The notes below the pieces were generated by a model. The model had not been told where the DNA came from and did no database searches. It saw only the letters and a list, made by a program, of their open reading frames with translations. 64,000 nucleotides of DNA from assembly GCA_008931825.1 (NCBI GenBank), contig QXVZ01006928.1, forward strand, positions 159,960-223,959, in the 5' to 3' direction. The stretch comes from Phallusia fumigata. Taxonomy: Eukaryota > Chordata > Ascidiacea > Phlebobranchia > Ascidiidae. Below are positions 13,123 to 26,000 of this stretch, piece by piece. The position numbers and the translations under genes were made by a program. Within the stretch, counting starts at the first letter, position 1; each line of letters opens with the position of its first letter.

Positions 13123-16100
13123 ATGAAAATGAAGTTTGTTGCGATTCTTGTCATTTCTCTGGTCGTGCACGTTTCAGGGGCGAAAGGTAAGTGGTGAAAA
13201 TTATAGCAAACTAAAAGTTACTTGTGTATTATGTGAAGTGGAATCTGACAGTTTAGCGTTTTATCTTGGGCTGATTTTCTAATTTTATAAGAGAGCAAAA
13301 GTAAAACTTTAAAACAAAAGCGTAATTTTCTCTGCGTTGTACCGTACAAACAATATAGATTCCATGTACATGGACGTTGCTGGCTAGAGGTAAGGGGTGG
13401 CACCTGCTCCTAACTGGAATTCCGAAAAATGTACATTATTAATTAGATATGTTCCATTCAAAAAATCTCATGAATGAAAAAGTAGGCTATGTGTGTGTTA
13501 AGAATTTCCCCCTGGAAAATTTTCTGTCGGCGCCTATGTCTATTTGTTATCTGTATTTCACTAACCGATAATTCAATGCACGATGAAAAGTTGTTAAACG
13601 ACTGTTAAAGTTTTTCTGTTTAAACGCAATTATTTTTGTTCAGAACAAAATGCAAATTTTGCTTACTCCTAACCGCAGAAGACTTGAAATTATTGAACCG
13701 ACGACTTGTTTCAGTATTTACGTATAATAAGCTCGAAATCACAAGTTATTTCACTTTAACGCGAAACGCGAAGAAACCACCCCTTAATCATTGCCATCCT
13801 CAAGGCGGGGTTTAAAAAGTTTGCGAAATGTTGTAATTATTGAATTTGCAGCAAGCAAGCTGTGCAAAACCAGTGACATTTAACTTTGGTTTGACCCGCG
13901 TATACACTCCATGAATCTATTCTTAATTTCTGCACAGGTGAAAATTGCGCGGCTGAAAACAACCACAGACCGTCCGCCTACGTCAATTAAAACCAGAGCA
14001 TCGTGTTTGTGGATTCGTGCAAAGTTTATGAGCACAAACTTTGTCGTGCCACATTAAAACAAATACAGTGCAACGTTTAGGTGTGCCAACATGCATTGCT
14101 ATATTAAGCCTGCTATCGGCACGGTTATATTACGTCCTTTAAACGAATACCCGTGTGGCATTCTACCGGCTCGGTTTAACTTCTGACCGCAGCAACGCGC
14201 ATTAAAATTCATTGCGGCCAGATAAAGTAGGTTGGAAGTTAACCTAATCCACTCCGGGAAAAAACGTCACCAGCTTAAAGTTATCGCATTAAAGGAGTGT
14301 CTTAATCCTTCGTGGAGCAACTAGCTCGTGTTACATGCAAATCCGCCATATAAGTGAGTTTCCATACAAGAAAGGTTTGATACGTTGGGAAACCTTCACA
14401 AATCACGGTTTTACTGGCCTATGTCTTCTTGTTAGGCAAAAACACTTTTTCCAAAAACAAATGTTACAATGTTTTGCGACGGTTCAGTGCACAATACTCG
14501 TTGGTTAACCCGCTTAAGGCGCGGCACATCGTCCAGGTTTAAATACACGCTGCCCAACTAAAATGACTCATCAAGTTAAAATCCGTTGTTGAAGCCTCAT
14601 TTCCCAAATCTCTGTTTGAACTTTAAACTCATTAAATCACCTGACATTGGTGCAAAGATGGAGCAGATATAGGGAGCGCAACTTCCTGAAGACAACTCAC
14701 TCAACATAAACAACAAAACGATAACAGATGTCGGGATAAACCTGACCCCATAACAACCTTTATCATCGCACAATGATCACCATTGTTACGTCACCACACC
14801 GAACAGCTTGTAATTATCCAAACCACGTGATTGCAATCGGCCAATCACAACACGTTCGCTGAGGTCGTAACCAGGGTTGGGCGGCCCGCTACCTGTTGCC
14901 ATGCCAACCGCACTTGACGCTCCCCGCAACAACAAGCACCTGGATGTAGTGTGTGACGTCACAATAGCACGTCCGCGCGAAACCGCGAAGTGCGGCAACA
15001 CCTTAATCCGTGTCAGTAGCGTAGTGCCAGGTGTGACTGTGACGTCACCCAGGAACGAAATCAACACCGTTTGCTTCGACTTACTGAACCGAATTGTTTT
15101 GTTCCGTTTTTAACCCCGGTTATTCCCCCAGACGACCCCGAGTGTGTTCGCGGACCCAGCAGTTGGTATCAGGGGTCGATGAGCGTTACAAGGAGCGGGG
15201 TCACGTGCCAAAGGTGGGACGTGTCGGTTCCCCATCACCCCAACTTCGTACCACTAGATGGCGGGCATCACAACTACTGCAGGTTTGTGACGTCACTGTA
15301 AATCACTTTGTGACGTCATGATGCGACAATGACGCGTTTGTTCTTAGAAATCCGGACAATGACATCAGGGGACTGTGGTGTTACACGTCAGACCCGGAAG
15401 TGAAGTGGGAGTATTGTGACGTAGCAAAGTGCCGTAAGTCACGTGATGGTAACGCTTTAGTGATTATGGAAACAACAAACAAGACAAACTTTATAAAAAT
15501 CGTCCACAGAAGCTGAAAGCGCTGTGTTTTACAGAGTTTTTGTTTGTTTTTTAATTTTCGCCCTTTTTTAGACGGATTTAAAGTTATTTTTTAGCATAGT
15601 GAATTTCTAACGTCCTGGCCAATTTACTGGTTGTTAGAAATTGTAACAATTTCCACATCTTACAGACGACGAATCCTTGCTGGTTTGGAGCGATTTCCAT
15701 CATACATCCGCCCACATCCTCGCAACCCACGCCGATCCCGAACTCATCAACCCCGCCACGACATCTAGCGGACACTTTAATCTGTCGGTTTTAGTGAAAT
15801 CCGATGAGACGAGCGCTCGGGCGAAAACATCGGAATTCACAGCGCTTACCGGAAGCTTGGCAAAACAACTTTTATTTTACGTCGACCACAGGTAAAAAAT
15901 AAAAATAAATGCGGCCACCCGCATTTTAGTTGTTTCAATTAATGAATTAAGTACAAATTTTCTTGATTTTTAAAACATAATCACAAGAAATGACGTTACA
16001 GTTTGCGTCATGAGTTACATGACGTCAAAGTTTACGTCTTTAGTTATATGACGTCACGTTTTATGTCAGAAGTTACATGACGTCACAAACTAAGAACAAT

Positions 16101-19100
16101 CACTTGTCGCTCTAGAGCTTTTATATGCGACCACAAAAATTTTGAACTTTTCACATGAAACAAATATAACAACGAGAAATTGCTTCCGTGTCGATGTGAG
16201 AAGGAGATAAAAATCCGGTATCAGTCCGGGAGGTTCGTTAGTTTATCGCGCAAACCACATCTCTGGGTAAAATAAACAAGCACTAGAACTGCTCCGTAAT
16301 TAGCTGGATGGTTGTTTATATCTAACCACTAGATGTCACACTGTCAGCTTTCCGCACAAGTGAATGATGCTTTATAACAGTGATTCCAAACCTTTTATTA
16401 GATCGCGTACTACTTGTACTGTCACCGCTTGCAACCCTATAGCCTGACTTAATACCAATTTTAAGGAACAAAATCGGCGACAAAAGTACACGGTTAAAAC
16501 ACGGAAATTCACAATCAAAACCTCATAAGTAAAAGTAAAAGCAATGAACACAGTTTTTGTGAAGATAATTGCTTAGCATTAGTTAGAAACGGCCGCTTTA
16601 AACCATGCACGTCGATTTTAAGTATTAGCTACAACCACAACCCACCTGCCCTCCACGTGTTCGCGCTGCATGCTGTCCCAACGTTGCGCAGCTATTTCCG
16701 GCTTTGTGATTGTTTTAGCTAATTGTGTCGCTATGTTTTATTTCATTCTCCAACTTTGTTTAAAATCACTTAAAAAATTCAACCTCGAACCTCAACAGAA
16801 GCAACTACATCGGAAAACTTGACCTTGAAACGTCACAGAAGACACAAAACCTCCACGGGGTGGCAGCAGATATCAAAGCTATCTCGTTTGACTGGATGAG
16901 CGGAAACGTTTATTGGAGTGACGCAAAGTTAAAGGCGGTTTTGGTCGGAGACGAGCAACTGAAATATTACGGAGTTCTCTACAACACTCAACCGGATTTC
17001 CCCTGTGGAATCGCGGTGCATCCCCTAAAGAGGTACCAGATAGAAATCAAATACTGGTGCTGGTTAAAAGAACGTTTTTTTATAACTTTGAGTTTACACC
17101 TAAATGCTTGTTTAGTGGGTTTTATTTAATACTTATAAACTGGCTTGGAAGTTCGCGGTTAAAAGGATTGTGTCGTCACAATAACAAGCACTCACTTTAC
17201 AATAAGTGCCCAGGATTTTAAATTTTTTAATTTTTGTTTTAAGATTCGTATTCTTCTCAATTTATAAACCGCTTGCCTCCAAACTGATGAGAATGACAAC
17301 ATCAGGACAAAATATCCAAGTTTTGCTCGAATATCCACATATTTTTGACGTCACAAGCGTCACTGTTGATTACCATGACAACAGGTGAGCCCAAAGCTAG
17401 TGACGTCACATTTTTAACTTTCAACCAACGCGATTGTTACGTCATTCAGGTTATACTTGAGTGATTATTGGCGCTACGGTTCGGTGGTTTTGAGCACGAA
17501 CTTAAACGGAGGCAACAAAATTCAACACTTTTACCGACCCGGGTCAAGATTTTGTGGCGTCGCGTCACATTTGGTAAGAACCGAAATCCTAACCTGTTTA
17601 TTTCGATTTAATCGGTTAGATTCGAGTCCTTTACCTGTTTACCACAATTTAATCGGTTAGATACGAATCCTTAACCTGTTCACTACGATTGAATCGGTTC
17701 GATTCGAATCCGTATGTGATATTACAGGAATACATTTACGTTGCCGATGAGTTACCGGAGTTTGACGATAAAGAGGAACTTATTTATTCACTTTATCTTG
17801 TGAGCAAAAAGTTCAGGAGGACTTTGAAATACGCGATAGACGGCGAACCACGTGGTGTCGCAGTTCTACCAGAGTTCGTCCAATCACATTCGGGTAAAAC
17901 ATTTGAACTTGTTTTAAAGAAAACTTTACAGCGATTGAACGCATGAGTATTTCAAGTCGCCTTAAAAATCCCCATAACACGGGTTTATGTCAAGTAAGTG
18001 ATTTATGCAGATGAAACTATTGGCTCATGCTCATCAGCGCCACCCTGTGACCACTTATGTCTGCCACAAATTAACACAACACGGCTCTGCTTATGTTCAC
18101 TCGGGTTCGTGAAGAAGGGCGACACCGAGTGTTTGAGAGGTAACCAATATTGTTTCTACTTGATAGTACATGCAAATTCAATCAATTTTTGTTTTCAAAT
18201 CAGATTTTCCGACTGGGCCTCGACTTTTCGCCGTCGATGGGGGGCGCCAGAGTATATTCAGCATCAGTGTGACGTCACAATCGGAAATTGCGTTGTTTAC
18301 TTCGGGTAAACCCAAATGCAAGATTCAAAATTTGTGAAAAAAATCAATTGACCAGGTTTTTTTAATTTTCAGTCGAGAATGAAATTCTCTCGTTGGCAAC
18401 AAATCCCATGCGGCGGGGTGAAGTTGTTTGGGGCGAGAGAAGTGGAATTTACAAAAGCAAAGGACAAAATAAAACCCTTGTTGTCAATAATGTAACAGGT
18501 ATTTGGTCACAAATAACATGTGACCTTACAATATTACGTAACAATGCATATTTACAGCATCCTGTCTCGATGTCGACACAACGAGTGGAAATATTTACTA
18601 TTATGACGAAACAGACAAACAGATTTATGTCGCGAATTCCAATCACAAAGTGACGATTCTAGAATATGACAGTTTGACTGACGTCACAATGCTTGCTGTT
18701 GACGTCGTAAACAGGTGTTTGTTAATTTGTTTTGTTTTGACACAAATAACTTGTGGATCGCTGGTTGTTAACGCACATTCTATTGATTCAGGTTTCTTTA
18801 CTGGAGTGACACGAGGTCAGCCATCGGTGAAGGTCAAGTTTGGAGGTCAAACATGGACGGCTCGAATAAATCGCTCGTCCTCGACTACCTGATGTGGCCA
18901 CAAGCTGTCGCTGTTGCACAACAAAGTGAGAAATTGTTTCAGGGAAAATGCGAGTTTTAACTTTTTGCCGTAACAACCTCCTTTTGATTCCAGGGCAAAG
19001 TTTATATATCATGGACGCCGAACTCGAACAGCTGATAGAAATGCCTCTGACGTCATCAGGTAATGACGCAATCACGCAGGAATACGATTTAAGCGAGGAA

Positions 19101-19586
19101 GCATTTCGCAAGTCAGGATCGTCCAACAACTACATCATTAAGTAAGTTCATTTACAACCCTATTATGACGTCATTCTGTTACTTAATGACGTCATCGCAC
19201 TGTTTCAGCATAAAGGTCTTCAGTGATGACGTGTTCTTCGTTCGAAGCGGCGATATCGCGATAAACAAGTATAGCCTGGTGAACGGATCCATCGAAATCA
19301 TAGGGTCCGGAACATTTTACGGCGTGACGTCACTTGGATTACACGGGGAAAGTACCGAAGGTGAGAACGAGTAACAAACTTTCCCGAGGTTGTCGCGGTT
19401 AGGACCGGGAATGTTAGAAGCCAACCGCTGGTAAATTTCCGTGTTTGTGACAAGCTTATTTGTAAAGGTTGCCGTGTTAAGCACAGTTAACTTACCACCA
19501 TCCAACGTTCAGTTGCAGAAAACCCGTGTGAACCATGCGATGGACTCTGCATTCCAACTTCAACTACCACGTGCACATTCACATGA
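13123..19586 (+). CDS. Secreted kringle / YWTD-propeller / EGF protein, truncated tandem paralogue
   Basis: Exons: 13123-13186, 15132-15282, 15348-15433, 15666-15891, 16799-17032, 17244-17384, 17450-17573, 17728-17893, 18011-18139, 18204-18305, 18373-18498, 18558-18714, 18792-18925, 18994-19141, 19209-19360, 19519-19586. They sum to 2,208 nt (735 residues) with every phase continuous. The first exon encodes a signal peptide (KFVAILVISLVVHVSGA) and splices G|AC straight into the kringle. Then come propeller 1 (LSDYW), an EGF domain, propeller 2 (LYWSD) and the start of a second EGF domain. That EGF stops after four cysteines. There is no HYR, sushi, mucin or TM segment, so the product should be secreted. 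Exon lengths 86, 234, 141, 124, 129, 134 and 148 equal those of the upstream gene, proving tandem duplication. The signal-peptide-to-kringle join spans a 1.9 kb intron and is inferred from phase. The ligand is unknown. Confidence 0.83.
15989..16090 (+). repeat. Short tandem array of CRE-like units
   Basis: Units of about 29 bases of the form AGTTAYATGACGTCA plus a TTTAYGTC spacer, repeated three times with a fourth degenerate unit at the start. Lies in an intron of the secreted kringle/YWTD gene. Confidence 0.65.
17583..17710 (+). repeat. 42-base minisatellite, three units
   Basis: Imperfect tandem units with core TTAATCGGTTAGATWCGARTC and CTTAACCTGTT. Lies in a 154-base intron of the secreted kringle/YWTD gene and fills most of it. 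Confidence 0.7.
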
Positions 19587-19611
19587 ACAATCACGTGCAC
19601 ATTCACATGAA
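19568..19611 (+). repeat. 24-base duplication spanning the stop codon of the secreted paralogue
   Basis: The 20-base string CACGTGCACATTCACATGAA occurs at 19568-19587 and 19592-19611, offset by 24 bases. The first copy contains the TGA stop that truncates the last EGF domain. Confidence 0.8.
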
Positions 19612-19747
19612 ACCGGGGCCTATTGTGACGTATCAATCCGCATGTTCCAAATTGTTTGTTGTTGCGCTTTCTTGTGATAAAATGTTTATTTCTTGATTTC
19701 AGCTTGTTTATTTTTTTGCATTGTTATGCCTGCTTCTGCTGTGACGC

Positions 19748-19753
19748 AATAAA
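19748..19753 (+). terminator. Candidate polyadenylation signal of the secreted kringle/YWTD gene
   Basis: AATAAA about 160 bases after the stop codon at 19584-19586. It lies before the 3' end of the convergent Ig gene. Confidence 0.45.
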
Positions 19754-20055
19754 CGTAGCGTGAATAATGCGAACGTTTGTAATGACGTCACAAATATATT
19801 TGTCACATGACCAGTTTGCGTGACGTGGACAGAATTAAATTGGTTGATGCGATTTCAAATTAAGCGCAAACAAAAAACTACAAAGTCTATTTACAAACAC
19901 GTGACACGGTATTAAAAATCGCACACACACAATTAAAAAACAACATTAATATAAAAAGGAATGCCCTCCTTAGCTCTTGGTCTCTTACTACATCGCACCG
20001 GATCAGCACTTTCTCTTACACTGTGACGTAACAACACATGACGTCACGGTTTACG

Positions 20056-23000
20056 TCATATCATGCTGGCGGGCTGGTAGCCCCGGTTGTATTCATCGGG
20101 CTGGTCGTCGTCAAATTCTGAGTCGCCGTAGCTTTGTCGTTGCTGGCTGTACTGCTGCTGCTGCTGCTGCTGCTGGTTGTCATGGTAACGGTCGTCATGG
20201 CGATACGTGTTGTCGTCATAACCCCGACCACTGGAGGTGCCACCGTACTGGCCCCGGTCGTAGTACCCCCTGTCACTAGAGGCGTTGTAAGCTCGATCGT
20301 CGTACTGGCCACTGGAGGCGTTGTATCTGCTGTCGTTGTACTGGCCACTAGTGGCGCCCCGGTCGTCATAGTAACCGTCTTGTGAGTCGTAGCTGGAGGG
20401 CAAAACACAAATGTTAGAAAGAACAATGTGCAAGTTACACTACAATCTCATACTTGTATTGATCATGGTGGTTCGTCTGATTTGAATCGCGATAATCGTG
20501 TCTGATTGGTTGAAAAAACACACGTGATTAAGGTTGTCATGCATGATTACACACACAGCTTGTAAACAACCAACAGCTTAAACCAGGGGTTCCAAACCCA
20601 TAAGAGATCTGTTGCTTGGGGGTGCGATAACGCTGAATTATTTGGGTTAGTTGCACAGATAAAAACTACAGAATTACAGCAGGGGTGCAAGAATTGGTTG
20701 GTAATTTCAAAGGGATGTCAGCAAGGAAAAGGATGAGAATCACTGATTTCAAGTAAAAGATGAAAATTACTTGGTATTAAATTCATTGGTGATTATGCTC
20801 AGACAACTACTTTCTACTTTCAACTACTTTAATAGACAGTTTTTGACAATTTTTACCTGTTTCTATCCATGGTATCATCCATGTATGGGTAATTATCTTC
20901 TACAAGTCTCTCCTGATAAAACAACAAGTTGGTTACAAGCTGATATATACGATACAAACTATGGCAGGGGTCAGCAACCGTTAGGATATAAAGAGTTTTT
21001 AAACCTCTTGACCCACCAGCCATAAACCCACTATATAATTAAAGTGACAGAAGTTTTGTTTTATAGTCGACCACTTCTTTTGTGAAATCAATATTGTGGT
21101 TGTCATAAAAATGTGTCAATCACATTGTTGTTTCTTTGGGTCACAGGAGCCAGATAGGGGGATGTAGCTCTAGAGCCGTTGGTTGCCGACTTCTGAAGTT
21201 AATGCTCAAACTTGTTTCTCACAAAAATGCAAATTAGTTGTTAGTTACGTTAAAAGCAATTAATCATTTCAAAATGTTAGCAGGAAATTATTTTCACGCA
21301 CTCTCGATCCTCTCAGATCATCATGTGATTGATATCGGGGAGGTAGATCCACATGAAGCTCTTCACGTGATCGGTTCAAATGCTCCCGTGACTGAGCAAG
21401 ATGATCCCAACTTTTCGTGAGAACTTCAATGTGATCAGCAGCCTATCATATGATCAATTTTGATGTAACAAACCATTTGCAACAAATTATTGTGATTGTT
21501 ATTTAACAATACAGCAGTATTGTGTTTGTTAGCCTTGGTGACATCACAATGGCAGGTTAGTCAGGCAATATTTTCAGAAGTTTATGTGAATGCTATTCAG
21601 TACAAAACAACATGTACATGAAGAGTACATATGAAAGTTACCTGAACAAATTAGGTTTATATATTTGGATGCAAAACAACTGCATTCACTTTCAGTCTGG
21701 CAGTCATTTTGATTTTTTTCTTAAATTTCTTTTAATTAGTGTAATTTTTGAACAAACTATGGGCCATAAAAGGAGGAGATAGTTTGAGAATTTCTGCAAA
21801 ACTTCAATGTGGTTTGTGAAAAAGCATAATTAGCCTCCACAAAAGTCAAAGAATATTGCATTGTGGATAATTTTTGCACCATTTTGAAATGTGCCAACAA
21901 TGCTGAGTGTTTTTTCAAATTTCGAACACATTGTCATGCAGACACCACCACCATTAACACAATTTACATCTGAACATTTACATGCAGATTCTTACCCTGT
22001 CCCTGTCATAGTATTGCTACAAACAAACAGCTTTGTTACACAATAGACCGGTGGTATTTTTCCAACCTACCTTATCAAGTTCTTCGCGCGACGCTCTTCG
22101 ATTCAAACTCATGTCATCATACATATTACCATGGGAAAGTCGATTTGAGGGGACGATCGCAACTGAAGGTCGACCACCGTTTCCATATTTCTCATCAACC
22201 AAATGTTCAAGGGAATATGCTCTGCAAAAAATTTGTAAGTTGACATTGACAGCAACTTAAAAACACTGTCACTTGATGTGAATCTCTTTGTAATACCTTC
22301 AGATATACTAAATCACTTAAATATTAGTCAAATCATTAACAGAAAGAATACAAGGAATCTACGATCATGTCTATGTGCAACAGTTACCCTGTTGAAGAAA
22401 ATATGTAAGCTAAATAAAAAATTATCCACACAAAAAAAAAAAAATATTTTTGCAGTAAAAACATAATCTTAAACACCAAGTACTTGTGGAAAAAGTGGTA
22501 CATAACACATTGATCAGTTGGACATTTGGAATCAGTGAAAAATTTGCAAAAGTATTACATGATTTGTTGGGCATACTTTGAAGGCAATCTTTGCATCCCA
22601 CTAACAAATGCCAAAAACTTTTGTGAGTTACAAAGCCTTAATTTTTCATTTTTCTTTTATGTTGGTGCAATAAAATTGGTTGCAGGAATATCGGCCGTTA
22701 AACTTTTTAGCTGATTAGTAAAGTGTCCAGGGTTTAATGAATGTTTGGCAGATGACAAGAGTAGGAGCTAAACATGCTCACCTTGCCATATTTGCCTTTT
22801 GTTGTCCGATTTCACTAGGTGGCAGTGAAGATTCGCGTCCATCCGGAGTCCTCATGTGATCGAATTCCAGCAAACTCGGTTGCGACTGTCGATAGCCAGA
22901 AGCGTCTACGCGAGGCTTGCTGTATTTTGCAGTGACACTGAAAACAAGAATACATGTTGGCAATTAAACATGAATAAATCTTAATATCGGGTGGATAAAC

Positions 23001-26000
23001 AAAAAAAATGTGGTACAAAATAAAAATGCCTGTAGTTTTAGTTTGTTCACATGCCATCAATTTCACAGTAACACTTCGAAATTAAACTAACTCAGTTTTG
23101 ATAAAAATTTATTTGTGAACAGTTTGTCAGCTAGCAACCACGGAATTATGGTTCTTAAAACTAAAAGTGGTAACTTTTATTCCTAGCTTCAGGAAATAAA
23201 AAATAATAATAATTTATGATGTATTAAGCAAATAAACTTACCCCTTTTTAGTTGCCTTTGGTCGAGATTCTGGGCGTTTTCGCTTGCAGCAACAGATAGC
23301 GACGATAATTATGATAATGAGAAGTAAAACACCTCCCCCGATTGCAACCCATATGTACCACTCGAGACCCAGTAAGCCAGGTTTGCCGTCAGGGTATCTC
23401 AAGTCATCTACTAAAACCCGAATAGTGGATGGCTCAGGAATACCATTGTCCGCCGTACATTCAAAGAATTCACCACCCGGCAATTCAAACAAGTTGGGCA
23501 TATACAATGTTGGGCTGTCAAAACCAGCAACGTTGCCTGGTATAACCTGAAGTAAAAAAGAAGTCTTTACATTTGAGATCTGATTAATGGCATCAACAAA
23601 TGCTTTTACAAGTGTTATAGTACCAGTGTCAGATTAGGGAGCAGTTTTCCAACTTACTCACTTACCTTATGCACTGAGCTATGAGCACCTCCAATTGAGA
23701 ACTATGTTATAGAACAAACACAAGTTTTAAAGTTTTAATAAATAATACAGTTTCCATCCATTACAAAAAGCATAAATTATTGCAAAAAAATGCACCATTG
23801 GAACAGTTAGTTTTCACAGACAAAGGTTATAACTTGAACTAAAAACTCTCTTTGTCTTAATTTTTTGCCTATAATAAGTCAATTACTTTAAAACATACCC
23901 ATGAATATTTAGGTTCTGGAAATCCATCAGCCTCACAAAATACATAGAAACTCGTTACGTTGGCCCACATGCGGATGTTCACCGGATGATCTGACAAATT
24001 TAATAATGTCAAAACTGGATGATTAGTTTTTCTGGCAAACCACTATACTAAGTTTTTCACTATTTTACAAAACAGGCCAGGGTTTTTTTTAACTGATGAA
24101 AACCATCATATTTAATTTAAATTCACAAAAGTTACACATTATAACAGTGCCCTTCTTATATATTTACTCACAAAGCACATTGACTGAATAATTCAAGACT
24201 TTGTCGACTCCTCTGTAAGCGGGATGGGTGACGATACACTCAAACTGTCGTTGGTGGTCAAATCTTGTCGGATTATCAAGCACAAGATCAAGAGAAATGT
24301 CCCATAGTAGGTCACTAAATGAGTTCCGTTCCACCACAGGTTGAGAAATTCCAACTTCACTCGTCCCATTCATCCATTTGATATTCGAGTAGGGTCTGCC
24401 AGCCTGAAAACACATACAACCACTGAATACGTGCACCAAGTTATATAAAGGGACAAGCAGCAATGCTTCATATTTTAAATGAACACTTTATATGGGAAAA
24501 ATATGCTTGAGCAAACCTACATCCACAAATGTTTGCACAACATTTAACCGTAAAGTTATAATCTGAAAAAATCAATTTTCGTTTGTAAACAGTATGACCT
24601 GACAATACCCAAACAACATTTTATCATTAAGTTTACCTAAGCAATGCAAAACAGAAAACACCGATACTTCACTGTACAACTAACCTTGCTGGAGCATCGT
24701 GCAACAGGGCTTTCTGTGTGTTCCAGTATCGAGCCGTTCACGTGCAAACCAGTTACGACTGGTTCTTGAGGGGTGACCCAAACATGCACAGGGTTCTTGT
24801 TGCTTAAAACACTTGGATCACTAACAGTTGAAATCTCGCACCAATAATCTCCTTCGTCCTTCAGCTGGACGTCAGTTATCGTGAACACTCCATTGATGAT
24901 TGTTGATCGGCCACTGTGTAAAGAATACAAAATTGTTTTTTGCTTTTTATTCCAAAATAACAGCAGGGTAAAATTGGTCTGTGTAAGTACCCCTTGTTAG
25001 CCTTATTGTATTCAAACCATTTTGCTCTATTTTTATGTTTGATTTGTGACTGAACTAAATTTGTAAAAAAAAACACACATAAAAACTTTAAAGACAGGAA
25101 TTAAGAAATTTGTAAACGACATCAATGACCATGATACAAACTAATTGTAATCACCAATAACAACACAACGACCACAAAGAATAATACCGAACTTCCATTC
25201 TTCAAAATGTTTACAATTACTTAGCTCTTAAAAAAGAGGCTCTCCAATATTTATCTCATGACAATAAAACAAGCTTAAAGATATAAGCAGTGAAAAGGAG
25301 GAGTGGGCAAGATAAACTGGGTCAATCCCAGTAAGAAGATAATGCCAGATAAAAACAGATTCCCACTGAGAGGGCAACAGAGCAACTGTCATACATCACA
25401 GTGGGAGATGGGGGCCAGACATTAGATAGCAGGTGCAAGGAACAACTGGACAAGTAACAACTGTCATGGCTTTATGAGCCAACAAACAAAACTGAGTGTG
25501 GAATGCTTTATTTGTTACTTGCTAGAATACGAATCCTTTAAACTACATGTCAAGGATATGCCCAGGTGGGCATAAAAGTGTGAACAAAATTTTCCAGTAG
25601 CGCAGAGTTAATAAGTAATCTCACAAAAAAACATTGCCCCTGAACTTACAAATATACTAGTTTCAAAACTTTAAACTGTGGCAGATGGGCAAGGCAATTA
25701 TAAAGTCTTGTGCAACACAGTGACGCTGATAAGGATTTCCATCGACTACAGCCAAATCAGTGTTACGTCATAATGAGCGCATCGCGACGTTAACGTGATT
25801 ACACGTTTTCGGGTGTAAGGATTTGAAGTGACTGGTAATTCAACTTACTGCGGTATTTTAAGCACGTCATTCACTTAAGAAGGACACTTGTCGTCTTGGT
25901 GAAATACTGTTCCACAATATACCAACGAATAAACCAGGATTTAAGCTTTTGATTCCAGCAACCATTAGTCGTCATTAACTCAACCAATCACAGACGACAA

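Noticed and set aside
13939-13990. Possible alternative second exon after the signal peptide of the secreted kringle gene
   Set aside because: An acceptor and matching phase exist but the frame stops after 17 codons; the direct join to the kringle exon is in phase and homologous.
20061-20426. Second long - frame (Thr/Ser-rich) and + frames over the tail exon of the nectin-like gene
   Set aside because: Triplet-rich low-complexity DNA leaves several frames open. Only the Tyr-rich frame is in phase with the upstream exons and ends cleanly.
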